Positions 1 through 7,597 of a stretch of DNA of 53,255 nucleotides are shown piece after piece. The notes under the pieces were generated by a model. The model worked only from the letters and a program-made list of their open reading frames with translations, had not been told where the DNA came from and did not search any database. The position numbers were made by a program, and so were the translations under genes. Numbering within the stretch: position 1 is the first letter of the stretch; each line of letters starts with the position of its first letter. The DNA comes from Stakelama pacifica (GTDB lineage Bacteria; Pseudomonadota; Alphaproteobacteria; Sphingomonadales; Sphingomonadaceae): contig NZ_SNWD01000019.1 of assembly GCF_004361835.1 (NCBI RefSeq), positions 1 to 53,255 on the forward strand. The letters are read 5' to 3'.

Positions 1-62
1 TGGGCTTCATCTTCGTTCCTTCATCACTACGACGAAGCCCAAATCCTCCTTAAATCACAACC

Positions 63-613
63 TCAAATCTGTGCCATTGGTGCTGACGGGGAACAGGCGC
101 GCATCTTTGCCTGATCGTCAAGATGAGCGTCGGCCACGATCGCGCGCGCGGCCTGGATGAACTGCCCATGCCCGAACACATAGACCAGCGAGGCGGGCGG
201 CATGGCGGCGAGCCGCGCCAGCGCGGCCTCGCAGCGCCGGAGCAGGGTGGCGAAGCTCTCCGCCCCTTCCCCGTCGCAATAATCAGGATCGGCCGCGCTC
301 CAATAGCGTTCGAGGTGCGGCATCCGCTCCGCGCTGCGCGTGCCGTTCCAGCGCGCCGGTTGCAGATAGGTGAACTCCTCTATCGGCCACACTTCCACCG
401 GCACGCCGGGAAAGCGCGCGATCGTTGGCGCAGCCGTCTGCTGCGTGCGGGTATAGGGCGACGTGACGATGAGCGCGGGCGCTTCTATCCAGCTCGCCGC
501 GACTTCGCGTGCCTGTTCCTGGCCCAGCTCCGTCAGCTCGATCGCGCCGAGATCGTGGCAGGGCACGCCGGCGTTGCGGTAGATTCGCCGTGGCGAATGA
601 AGATTACGCGCAT
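63..613 (-). pseudogene. Histidine phosphatase family protein, frameshifted
   Basis: Copy of the intact histidine phosphatase at 24761-25402; most of the protein aligns closely (shared VPVEVWPIEEFTYLQP). The proper start is ATG at 613, encoding MRVIFIRHGEST with the phosphohistidine RHG motif. One base is missing near 577, so RHG is out of frame with the rest, beginning NAGVPCHD. The C-terminus also departs from the intact copy after DDQAKM and ends early. The start lies 3 nt past the toxin stop, so it looks like the third gene of the toxin-antitoxin operon. The break is either true decay or a single-base assembly error; I cannot tell which. An 8-bp inverted repeat (1-8 with 34-41) lies downstream. 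Confidence 0.8.
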
Positions 614-615
614 GG

Positions 616-936
616 CTATTCAAACAGTTCCGCATGAGTGCCGGCGCGCACGAAGTTCACCAGATTCCCCTCAATCGTATAGATCAGCAGGAAATCGCCG
701 CCGATATGGCACTCGCGATGATCGCTCCAATCGCCTTTCAGCGGATGATCCAGCCATTCCGGGCCTAACGGCGCGTCGTTGGCGATGAGCATCATCATCG
801 CCTCCTTGAGCTGTTTCATGTTGTAGCGCCCGCTGCGCGACAGCCGCTCCCAATCCTTGACGAACCTTTTTTCGTAGGACGCCTCTCTTGGGAACGCCGC
901 CCGCTTACTGCTGGCGGGCTTCTTGGTCGAGGGCAT
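616..936 (-). CDS. YafQ-family type II toxin (mRNA interferase)
   Basis: A 106-aa RelE/YafQ-fold ribosome-dependent mRNA endonuclease. With ATG at 936 the YafQ catalytic set is present at exact spacing: His64, His77, Asp81 and His101, matching the 13, 4 and 20 residue steps of E. coli YafQ His50/His63/Asp67/His87. LKGDW and RECHIGGD are family blocks. I chose 936 over the upstream ATG at 954 because AGGAA precedes it by about 8 nt. It overlaps the end of the antitoxin gene by 32 nt, the usual coupled arrangement. Its role is probably plasmid addiction. Confidence 0.9.
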   Translation of the reverse strand: MPSTKKPASSKRAAFPREASYEKRFVKDWERLSRSGRYNMKQLKEAMMMLIANDAPLGPEWLDHPLKGDWSDHRECHIGGDFLLIYTIEGNLVNFVRAGTHAELFE

Positions 937-1186
937 CGAACATTTCCTGGGCATCGGTGAAACGGGCGCGGCGAGCCTTCATCGTCGCGCGGGACGCCTC
1001 GATCGCGGCGCGCGTCTCGGCGTTCGGCACCTTCAGCTCGAACGGCAACGCATGATCCTTGGCGACCCGCGTGAGGGTCATGCGGACCACATCCGAGACG
1101 GTCAGCCCCAGCTCGGCCAGCACGGCGGCGGCTTCATCCTTCAATGTTTCGTCGATGCGCGCGCGCACGAAAGCGGTAGCGGCCAT
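905..1186 (-). CDS. RelB/DinJ-family antitoxin
   Basis: A 93-aa protein with an N-terminal ribbon-helix-helix domain (FVRARIDETLKDEAAAVL) and the VSDVVRMTLTRVAKDHALPF block typical of DinJ/RelB antitoxins. The C-terminal tail would wrap the toxin. Start ATG at 1186 has a perfect AAGGAGG eight nt upstream; the longer open frame lacks such support. It is the first gene of an operon with the toxin and the broken phosphatase. It should repress its own promoter as antitoxin or antitoxin-toxin complex; a TGAGC/GCTCA dyad lies in the promoter spacer. Confidence 0.9.
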   Translation of the reverse strand: MAATAFVRARIDETLKDEAAAVLAELGLTVSDVVRMTLTRVAKDHALPFELKVPNAETRAAIEASRATMKARRARFTDAQEMFDALDQEARQQ

Positions 1187-1210
1187 TGGAACCTCCTTAG
1201 TCAAGCCGAT

Positions 1211-1239
1211 AATGTAGCTCAGTTGAGCAACAATTTCAA
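1211..1239 (-). promoter_or_regulatory. Promoter and operator of the toxin-antitoxin operon
   Basis: On the minus strand TTGAAA (1239-1234) and TACATT (1216-1211) are separated by 17 bp, a good sigma70 layout. Between them is the dyad GCTCA-2-TGAGC (1217-1228), well placed for RelB-type autorepression. Inferred from sequence only. Confidence 0.5.
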
Positions 1240-1601
1240 TCCAGGCTAGGGGGCGGCGCCTGCCGCTGGCGCGGCACCGTGGCCCTACTCGCTTCGTTCC
1301 CCAAGCCCGCAAGCGGTCTTGGCCCAAGGTGACGACCCACATGGCGGGGGCGAGATCGCAAGCGGGTCTCGCTTCATGGTGCCGGCGTGCGCCGGCGTCG
1401 ATCCTGTTTGAAGGGGGAAAGGCGGTCCCGGCCGCCTCTCCCCCGCAACGGGATTAGACGGGGCCGTGCCTCGCTGCGCTGCGGCCGCACCACCCCCATC
1501 GAATCCCGCTGCCCCCCTCTCTCGCCGGCGTTCTTGGGCGTCCGTGTTCCGGCCGATGGCATGGCCATCGCCGAACAGGCGATTTGAAGGGAGTAAGGAC
1601 G
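1240..1601. other. Gene-free region with a large GC hairpin
   Basis: I find no supported gene. The clearest structure is an imperfect hairpin with 13-bp arms (1413-1425 and 1432-1444, 12 of 13 paired) and loop TCCCGG. No T run follows, so it is not an obvious intrinsic terminator. A short open frame ending at 1587 may be a gene remnant, but I do not recognise it. Confidence 0.4.
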
Positions 1602-2234
1602 ATGACCCACGAAACCCGCGAAAGCTGGCTCAATGCGGTGGCGGCGGGCATGGCCCCGCTGTTCGAGGTGCTGGACGCCCCCCTGCCCGACCGCGTGCGC
1701 GTGGCGATCGGCTTCACCAGCAGAGGCGCGAAGGCCAAGGCGATTGGCGAGTGCTGGGATAATCGGTTGAGCGCGGACGGGCATTTTGAAATCTTCATCC
1801 GCCCGGACCTGGCGCACGCGCCCGACGCGATGCCGGCGCAGATCGCAGCCATCCTCGCGCATGAGCTGGTCCATGCCGCTGTCGGCATCCCGGCAGGGCA
1901 TGGGAAGACGTTTAAACGGGTCGCCCTTGGGCTGGGGCTGGTCGGGCCGATGCGCGCCACCACCCCCGGCGAGGCGTTCCTTGCGGCCATCGCGCCGATC
2001 CTGGAGTGCGTTGGCCCCCTCCCCCATGCCCGTCTCGACACGGACGGGGAGTCGACCGCGCCCAAGAAGCAGAAAACCCGGATGCTCAAATGCGAGTGCG
2101 CGACGTGCGGCTATACCGTGAGGACCGCGCGCAAATGGCTTGAGCAGGCCGGAGCGCCGCTTTGCCCGATCGAGGATCACGGCCAGATGGAGCATGAGCC
2201 GCTGGACGATGACGACGCCGAACCGGAGGAATGA
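1602..2234 (+). CDS. SprT-like zinc metalloprotease domain protein
   Basis: 210 aa. A SprT-type metal site, HELVH (His87, Glu88, His91) with a downstream AGHG (His100), is followed by a zinc-ribbon-like CEC..CGY..C segment near 165-195 and an acidic tail. SprT/Spartan-like proteins act on proteins bound or crosslinked to DNA; plasmid copies are common in sphingomonads, but their substrates are unknown to me. The start is ATG 1602 because AAGGA precedes it at normal spacing; an upstream in-frame ATG at 1584 lacks a site. It lies just ahead of parA1 in the same direction. Confidence 0.75.
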   Translation: MTHETRESWLNAVAAGMAPLFEVLDAPLPDRVRVAIGFTSRGAKAKAIGECWDNRLSADGHFEIFIRPDLAHAPDAMPAQIAAILAHELVHAAVGIPAGHGKTFKRVALGLGLVGPMRATTPGEAFLAAIAPILECVGPLPHARLDTDGESTAPKKQKTRMLKCECATCGYTVRTARKWLEQAGAPLCPIEDHGQMEHEPLDDDDAEPEE

Positions 2235-2318
2235 TGCGGCGCGCTTTCGTCATTTCAGATTCAGCGCCTCCCTATCGTCATTTCGGGAACGACAGGGCTT
2301 CCCCTCCCGGTCTATTGT

Positions 2319-2350
2319 GTATACAAGTATAGGATTATACGTGTAGGAGT
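2319..2350. repeat. TATAC octad array upstream of parA1
   Basis: Units start at 2319 (GTATAC), 2327 (GTATAG), 2335 (TTATAC) and a degenerate one at 2343 (GTAGGA), each exactly 8 bp apart. The array lies directly ahead of the parA1 start. Together with the arrays at 2941, 3275 and 5378 it looks like operator or centromere DNA for the RHH protein encoded at 2991-3275. Confidence 0.7.
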
Positions 2351-2355
2351 GTAGC

Positions 2356-2991
2356 ATGAAGGTTCTCGCCATTCTCTCACAGAAAGGCGGCGTTGGGAAA
2401 ACGACGCTCGCGACCTGTCTGGCAGTCGCGGCCGAGCAGGCGGGCAAGGTCGCCGCGATCATCGACCTGGACCCGCAGGCGACGGCCTCGTTCTGGAAGG
2501 ACGTGCGCCAGCTCGACACGCCCGCCGTGGCGTCGATTCAGCCGGTGCGCCTGCCCGCTATGCTCAAAGCCTGCGAGGACGCCGGCACCGATCTTGTCGT
2601 GATCGACGGGGCGGCGGTCGCGCGCGACGTGGCCTATGAGGCAGCGCGTCACGCTGATTTCATCCTGATCCCGACTAAGACGGCCGTGTTCGACACGATG
2701 AGCATGACGCACACCCTCGACGTGGTGCGCCAGCTCGACCGCGCCTTTGCCGTGGTCCTTACCTTCGTGCCCCCGCAAGGTCAGGAAACTGGCGATGCGA
2801 TTCAGGCCGTGGCGGAGCTAGGCGCGACGGTTTGCCCGGTGACGATCGGCAACCGCAAAGCCTTTTTCCGCGCCCAAGCCGCAGGCCGGGCCGTGCAGGA
2901 GTTCGAGCCGCATGGGCCAGCGGCCGACGAAATCCGCCGACTATACGAGTATACAAATATACGCCTATACAATCAGGCCGAGGTGGCGTGA
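2356..2991 (+). CDS. parA: ParA-family partition ATPase (locus 1)
   Basis: 211 aa, a short ParA of type Ib size without an N-terminal DNA-binding domain. It has the deviant Walker A SQKGGVGKTT at residues 8-17, an IDLDPQATA switch segment and VVIDGAA (Walker B-like). It is expected to segregate the plasmid together with the RHH gene that starts inside its stop codon (TGATG overlap). Its last codons (YEYTNIRLYN) are written in TATAC octads, so coding and site DNA coincide. Expression is probably repressed by the RHH protein binding the upstream array. Confidence 0.93.
   Translation: MKVLAILSQKGGVGKTTLATCLAVAAEQAGKVAAIIDLDPQATASFWKDVRQLDTPAVASIQPVRLPAMLKACEDAGTDLVVIDGAAVARDVAYEAARHADFILIPTKTAVFDTMSMTHTLDVVRQLDRAFAVVLTFVPPQGQETGDAIQAVAELGATVCPVTIGNRKAFFRAQAAGRAVQEFEPHGPAADEIRRLYEYTNIRLYNQAEVA
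2941..2972. repeat. TATAC octad array inside the parA1 3' end
   Basis: Four units at 2941, 2949, 2957 and 2965 (CTATAC, GTATAC, ATATAC, CTATAC), exactly 8 bp apart, lie within the final codons of parA1 and just before the start of the RHH gene. The period is not a multiple of three, so codon repetition does not explain it. Confidence 0.75.
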
Positions 2992-3275
2992 TGGCGAAGG
3001 GCGGAAACAGTCTGCAAGCGGTGCTGAACCGCGCCAAGGCGGACGGAGACGCGGCCCCGGCCCCAGCGTCGGCGATCGAGCCGGTAGACGTGACCCGCAA
3101 GGCCCCGCCGAGCGGCCGACAGGGGACCAAGCTGATTGGCGGGCATTTCCCTCCCGAGGTCAGCACGCAGCTTCGCATTATCGCGGCCGAGGAAGGGACG
3201 ACCGTTCAAAGCCTGCTGGGCGAGGCGCTGGACGACCTGTTTGTGAAGAAGGGAAGGGGGCGCATCGCCGGCTAG
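2991..3275 (+). CDS. Ribbon-helix-helix partition partner (ParG/omega-like)
   Basis: 94 aa. A flexible basic N-terminus (about 1-45) is followed by TKLIGGHFPPEVSTQLRIIA and a helix ending LLGEALDDLF, which fits a C-terminal RHH fold. In type Ib systems such proteins bind tandem 7-8 bp repeats and stimulate ParA. Translational coupling to parA1 (TGATG) and octad arrays on both sides support that role. The start is ATG 2991; the longer open frame reads back through parA1. The family assignment is by fold pattern and context, not close similarity that I can quote. Confidence 0.8.
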   Translation: MAKGGNSLQAVLNRAKADGDAAPAPASAIEPVDVTRKAPPSGRQGTKLIGGHFPPEVSTQLRIIAAEEGTTVQSLLGEALDDLFVKKGRGRIAG

Positions 3276-3322
3276 TATAGATGTATACAATTATACACCT
3301 ATACATCTATACATCTATACTA
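3275..3322. repeat. Six-unit TATAC octad array, candidate parS
   Basis: Units start at 3275, 3283, 3291, 3299, 3307 and 3315 (GTATAG, GTATAC, TTATAC, then three CTATAC), with no break in the 8-bp period. The array fills the whole gap between the convergent RHH gene and repA1 and touches both stop codons. It is the longest and most regular array here and so the best centromere candidate. Confidence 0.75.
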
Positions 3323-4423
3323 GCGCAAGGGGGCAGTCTTGTGCTTGTTGCGACAGAAGCCGATGAAGGCGGCGCGGGGGCTTTTCAGTTCCGGCCGCCC
3401 GCTGTCGATCCACCATGACACCCATTGGTCATAGAGCGCGTAAACGTCATAGCCAGGCGCAACGCTCTTGGCGTCGTGGAAGCCTTCGGGGTCGATATAG
3501 GGCCGCTCGGGTTCCGCCTCGATCGCCTCGACCGTATCCAGAGCCTCGCGATTGCGGAACGTGACCGTATCGCCGTTCATTTCCACGGCATAGTCGGGCA
3601 GATGATCGTGCGCGACGAGATCGCGCAGCATCGAGCGGAACACGCGCAAATGGCTACTCGCGCCGGTCTTTTTCTGTAGCGTTTCGACCGAGATCGACCA
3701 TTTTTCCTGCGCGCCGCAATGCTTGCGCGCCAGCTCGTAGATACGCCGTTCGAGCGGCTTGCGGAGGCGGAAATAGTCGCGATGGAGCGTCAGGACGCTG
3801 CGCCCCTCAACCATCTTGAACAGCCAGTCGGATAGCGTGACCTTGATTTCCGACATTTGGCCGGAGCGGGTTTGCCGCACGATCCGCCATTCATTGATGA
3901 GGCCGAAACCTTCGGTGATTTCCTCGCCATCGGCCTTGATATTCGTGGTGATCCGCGTCCCCGACAGCCGCTCGAACGCGCTCCGCAGCCGGTCATAGCC
4001 GTCGCCATCGGTTTGCCGGTTGGTCCACACCAGTAGATCGCGAGCAGTGAGGTGCAAGGTGCGGCTCGGTCGCTCCCCCTGGTTCATCTTCCCGATGAGC
4101 TGGGAGATGCAGTAGATCAGAATATCCTTGTCGTGGATCGTCGCCAGCCCTTTGACGCTGGGGACGATTTCGAGCTTGTTGCCGTTATGCTCATAGCGGA
4201 ACACGCGCCGATCGGGCTTGGTCGCGAGCGAGAAAATCGGATGCTCCATCGAGGCCATGTCATCCTTGGGGATGGCGTCGAGAACATCGCAAATGAACAG
4301 ATCGGGATCGGGGTAGCGAACAGGCAGCAGGGGAGGGCGTCCCTCCGCGCCGTTCGGGGTTTCATTGACGGCAAGCGGGAGTTCGGGGTTTCGTTGACGG
4401 TCAGGCTCGATTCGGGGTTTCAT
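3320..4423 (-). CDS. repA: Replication initiator protein A (RPA family), replicon 1
   Basis: 367 aa, the usual size for the RPA replication initiators of alphaproteobacterial plasmids. Recognisable stretches are LFICDVLDAIPKDDMASMEH, HDKDILIYCISQLIGKM, VTLSDWLFKMVEGRSVLTLH and RIYELARKHCG, which form paired winged-helix domains that bind iterons. The iterons run into the N-terminal codons: each encodes VNETPN-like residues and contains an ATG, so the start at 4423 is uncertain and a later start is possible. Iterons over the 5' end suggest autoregulation by RepA binding. Confidence 0.88.
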   Translation of the reverse strand: MKPRIEPDRQRNPELPLAVNETPNGAEGRPPLLPVRYPDPDLFICDVLDAIPKDDMASMEHPIFSLATKPDRRVFRYEHNGNKLEIVPSVKGLATIHDKDILIYCISQLIGKMNQGERPSRTLHLTARDLLVWTNRQTDGDGYDRLRSAFERLSGTRITTNIKADGEEITEGFGLINEWRIVRQTRSGQMSEIKVTLSDWLFKMVEGRSVLTLHRDYFRLRKPLERRIYELARKHCGAQEKWSISVETLQKKTGASSHLRVFRSMLRDLVAHDHLPDYAVEMNGDTVTFRNREALDTVEAIEAEPERPYIDPEGFHDAKSVAPGYDVYALYDQWVSWWIDSGRPELKSPRAAFIGFCRNKHKTAPLR

Positions 4424-4676
4424 TGACGCGCACCGTAGATTCGGGGTTTCATTGACGCAACGGAAAAGTTCGGGGTTTCATTGACGGGTGATCGCGATTC
4501 GGGGTTTCGTTGACGCAGATTCGGGGTTCTGGAGTCACCAGATTCGGGGTTTCGTTGACGCCGAGGGCAAAAAAACGCCCGATTATTATAATATTTTCAG
4601 TTGCTTATGAAACCGCCAAAATCCCGTAACACGATTCTTTAACCCATATATTAACACTAGGCCGACCTGTGGATAA
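4353..4676. repeat. Origin of replication 1: iterons, AT-rich stretch, DnaA box
   Basis: Seven full 18-bp iterons (TTCGGGGTTTC[A/G]TTGACG) start at 4353, 4382, 4411, 4440, 4469, 4498 and 4543; a degenerate unit lies at 4520. The first six are exactly 29 bp apart. They are followed by an AT-rich tract (about 4565-4660) and a perfect DnaA box, TGTGGATAA, at 4668-4676. This is a classic iteron origin next to its initiator gene. Confidence 0.9.
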
Positions 4677-4709
4677 CTTTAACCGCAGCGCCCACTCGAC
4701 GCCGGATCA

Positions 4710-4726
4710 TCGTGGTTTCACCCACC
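4710..4726 (+). repeat. Single iteron of the replicon-2 type beside origin 1
   Basis: TCGTGGTTTCACCCACC differs at one base from the iteron at 27405-27421 next to repA2 and resembles the array at 41291-41375. It does not resemble the replicon-1 iterons. Confidence 0.5.
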
Positions 4727-4836
4727 AGCGTCCCGCCAGATCGAACAACTTGTCCTGATTTTCGGGACAGAGGCAGCGTGATCCACTGGCGCCGCGCTAC
4801 CGGCACCGGTCAGAGGGAAGAAAAGCGCCGCCTCTT

Positions 4837-4933
4837 GGGGGCTTCGCCCCCGCCGGCTCGCGGCCTTCGGCCGCCCCGGATCGCTTTGCGATCCTCCCAC
4901 CCGGCATCCCCATGATGAGCCGGCTTCGCCGGC
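4837..4933. repeat. Cluster of four perfect short hairpins
   Basis: Four perfect dyads with tiny loops follow one another: 4837-4851 (GGGGG arms), 4860-4874 (GCGGCC arms, TTC loop), 4878-4894 (GGATCGC arms, TTT loop) and 4919-4933 (GCCGGC arms, TTC loop). No T runs follow. The flanking stretches 4727-4836 and 4934-5377 hold no gene or structure that I can support. Confidence 0.6.
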
Positions 4934-5377
4934 ACGCTTTTTGCTAGATTGAGGATCGTTTAAACGCCCCGCTTCTATCGACACCACAGCGCCAGCGGCA
5001 CCGTCGCAATTGGCTTTCCAGGAAAGCCAGGCGGATAGGGCGGTGATCGAGCCGAGAGGGCAGGGGAGGCGGAAACGTCGCAGCAGGGGCGATTTCCGGG
5101 CCGCTGGGCTTCATTCTGGACGTTTGGCAGGCCGGGGAGGGTCCAAGCGGCAATGGCGCTCTACGGGCTTCCCATGCGGCCGATTTCTGGAAAGCTAGAT
5201 CCTCGCGAGGTCGGGGATCGAAACGGCGAGCCTCAAGGTTTGTGCGCCAGGCAACGATTTCACGGATTTGGCCCCGAACATTGCTGCGGGAGAGGGCGGA
5301 ATCCTACGCCAAGAGCCGGCAGGGCAGGGCGCGGAAAGTTCGCTAAACAACGCCAAGGGCGAACAGACGGCGAACAT

Positions 5378-5401
5378 GTATATTTGTATACGCCTATACA
5401 T
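5378..5401. repeat. Three-unit TATAC octad array
   Basis: Units at 5378 (GTATAT), 5386 (GTATAC) and 5394 (CTATAC) are 8 bp apart. The array sits just past the stop codon of the 5408-5839 gene, 2 kb from the par operon. Confidence 0.65.
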
Positions 5402-5407
5402 TCGCGC

Positions 5408-5839
5408 CTAGTGGCGCGTCCGCTTCGGTGGCGTCGGCGCGGCCATCAGCTCATCAAAGGCGGAGTCATCGCCCAATGCGTAGCGGCGCAGCGGATCATC
5501 CTCGGTCATGCGGCCGGCCTGGACTTCGCGCCATGTCACATATCGCAGCCGGCTCCGGTCCAACGCGCCATCGACAAGACATTCCGCGCGCAGGAACATC
5601 CATATCTGGCCCTGCCGGTGCTGGGCGAAGGCTTCAAGATCGCCGTTCGTCTCTTGGAGATGCACCGCCACAAGATCGCAGACGAGATTGAATATCCGCA
5701 TGAGGCCGAGCCGGCTTTCCTCATCGGTGATCGCTTCGTGCAGCTCCAACACTTCGTCGCGGATCGCCGGAAGAGGTGCGGAACCGCTCTCTCCATAGGC
5801 CATGAGCCGGTCCCAAAGATCAATGACGCGTTGGTCCAT
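5408..5839 (-). CDS. Hypothetical protein between repA1 and traG1
   Basis: 143 aa, not recognised. The N-terminal half is helical (VIDLWDRLMAYGESG, IRDEVLELHEAITDEESRLG); FNLVCDLVAVHLQETN follows, and the tail is basic (PPKRTRH). No signal peptide or membrane segment. GGAAGGA precedes ATG 5839 at good spacing. It lies in the same orientation as the transfer genes but is separated from traG1 by a dyad-containing gap, so it is probably transcribed on its own. A TATAC octad array follows its stop, which may tie it to plasmid maintenance. No function is proposed. Confidence 0.65.
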   Translation of the reverse strand: MDQRVIDLWDRLMAYGESGSAPLPAIRDEVLELHEAITDEESRLGLMRIFNLVCDLVAVHLQETNGDLEAFAQHRQGQIWMFLRAECLVDGALDRSRLRYVTWREVQAGRMTEDDPLRRYALGDDSAFDELMAAPTPPKRTRH

Positions 5840-5870
5840 ATTCTATCCTTCCGCCCTTGGCGGCAGTTCT

Positions 5871-5914
5871 GACACTATACAGCAAACGGCCTTTTTCACT
5901 TCGTCGATAGTGTC
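5871..5914. promoter_or_regulatory. 8-bp dyad in the traG1/5839 gap
   Basis: GACACTAT (5871-5878) and ATAGTGTC (5907-5914) form a perfect inverted repeat with a 28-nt spacer, upstream of the 5408-5839 gene and downstream of traG1. It could be an operator. No T run follows it. Confidence 0.35.
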
Positions 5915-5917
5915 CGT

Positions 5918-7597
5918 TCACGCCTTGTCGAACTTCCCGGCGAACTCGCGATCGGCGTAGTAGCGCAGCTTGGCGGCGACGATCGGCCGTTGCCCCGCAA
6001 GGAACAGGAGCTGCAAATCCTCGCGCAGCGTGCGGACTTCATCCGGCGTCAGCAACGGCCGCGCTACATGCTGCGATCCGAACGATATGCCGGTTTCCTC
6101 CGCGTCGATCGCGCGGCTCATCGTCTCGAACACGACTGTCTCCTGGCCGAGCAGATCGGAGACGAGCCTGGCGCTGTCGTGATCGTTGACGCCGAACACT
6201 TGCAGCACGCCGGCGTTGGACAGGAAGGTGCCGGCGCGGCGCTCGTAGAGCGCGCGGAGCTGGTGAACATCTTGCAGGATCGGCCAGAGCTGGATGCCAT
6301 AGCCGGCCATCAGGCCCATCGCGCGCTCGACGGGTTCGAGGCGGCCGAGGGCGGCGAACTCATCGAGCAGGAACAGGACGGAGCGGGCAGGGGAGGACGG
6401 CGCGCGCGCCAGATCGGTCAGCCCTTGCGCGAGCATCAGGCGCAGCCAGCGGGCATAGGTGGCGAGCCGATCGGGCGGCAACACCAGATAGACGGTGGTG
6501 GCGTGCGCCTTCACATCGGCGAAGGTGAAATCCGAGCGCCCCAGCACGGCCGACATGCGCGGCGAATCGAGGAAATGGGTATGGCGCTGCGCGGCCGACA
6601 GCACGCCGGCGGCCTCGCGATCGGACTTGCCCAGGTGGCGGTTCGCGGCGCGGGCGATCAGGCCGCGCGCCTGCGTGCTGCGCGACATTTCCCGCAGCAT
6701 CCTTTGGAAATTATCGGGCGCGAAGGTGAGGCAGTCGCGCACCGCTTCCAGCGTGCGGTCCTGGCCTCGCGATTCCGGGTCGCACGCCACCCACAGGAGG
6801 ATGCCGGCGATCAGCGCCTTGGCTTCCTCGTTCCAATGCGCCTCGCCGGCTTCGCCGGGAGCGTCATAGACCAGCGCGTCGGCCAGCGTCATGCAGTCGT
6901 CGGCGAGATCGAGGCCGGCAGGGTCGATGCGATCGAGCGGATTGAAGGCAGCGCCGGGAAGGCCCGTCACCCCGAACGGATCGAGGACATGGACCGGGCC
7001 GAACTTTGCCCGATGGCGGGCGGTGATGCGGGCATTCTCGCCCTTGGGGTCGATGCAGACGACCGGGCCGGGATAGTCGAGCAGGTTGGGAATGATGGTC
7101 CCCACGCCCTTGCCGGTGCGCGTCGGCGCGATCGTCAGCAGATGCGAGGGGCCGGCATAGCGCAGCAGCCTGCCGTTCTTGCGGTCGCGGCCGATCAGCA
7201 GGCCGTCGCCATTTTGGGCGAGGGGGCGAGTTTCCCGATCGGTGGCGAAGCGGGCCGAGCCGTGCGTGGCATCGCCGGCAGGGCCGCCGTAGCTCAGGAT
7301 CAGCGGTTGAAAGAGGGCGCGCAGCGCGACGAGGATGACGACGATCGCCGTCAGCATCATGACGGTCTGATAGATATGGGAATCGTGGGCCAGGCCGAGC
7401 AGCCTGCCAAGAATGAGCGGCACCCCAAGCCCCAGCACCAGGCCGGTGATGAGGAACAGGACCAGGACGCCGAACAGGTGGCGGATGAGGGCGACCGGGC
7501 TGGTGACGAGGGCCGTGATCGCCCATATCGGCTGTTCGCGCGCGAGCCGCGCGAGGTTGCGGATCGCGCGGCCGAGCTGGCGGAACCATTCCATCAT
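5918..7597 (-). CDS. traG: Type IV coupling protein TraG/VirD4 (module 1)
   Basis: 559 aa inner-membrane ATPase that links the relaxosome to the secretion channel. Two N-terminal membrane segments (about 28-65 and 75-100) precede the cytoplasmic ATPase. Walker A (APTRTGKGVG) is near residue 157, with SGENAR-like IDPKGENARI following; Walker B (VLFLLDEFAALG) is near 406. WNEEAKALIAG and QLWPILQD are TraG/VirD4 blocks. The start overlaps the HEPN stop (TGATG). No VirB-like channel genes are in the window, so the mating apparatus must lie elsewhere or be supplied by another plasmid. Confidence 0.95.
   Translation of the reverse strand: MMEWFRQLGRAIRNLARLAREQPIWAITALVTSPVALIRHLFGVLVLFLITGLVLGLGVPLILGRLLGLAHDSHIYQTVMMLTAIVVILVALRALFQPLILSYGGPAGDATHGSARFATDRETRPLAQNGDGLLIGRDRKNGRLLRYAGPSHLLTIAPTRTGKGVGTIIPNLLDYPGPVVCIDPKGENARITARHRAKFGPVHVLDPFGVTGLPGAAFNPLDRIDPAGLDLADDCMTLADALVYDAPGEAGEAHWNEEAKALIAGILLWVACDPESRGQDRTLEAVRDCLTFAPDNFQRMLREMSRSTQARGLIARAANRHLGKSDREAAGVLSAAQRHTHFLDSPRMSAVLGRSDFTFADVKAHATTVYLVLPPDRLATYARWLRLMLAQGLTDLARAPSSPARSVLFLLDEFAALGRLEPVERAMGLMAGYGIQLWPILQDVHQLRALYERRAGTFLSNAGVLQVFGVNDHDSARLVSDLLGQETVVFETMSRAIDAEETGISFGSQHVARPLLTPDEVRTLREDLQLLFLAGQRPIVAAKLRYYADREFAGKFDKA

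Noticed and set aside
4353..4560. 29-bp-period repeats considered as CRISPR
   Set aside because: The non-repeated part is only 11 bp and the array adjoins an RPA initiator gene, an AT-rich tract and a DnaA box.
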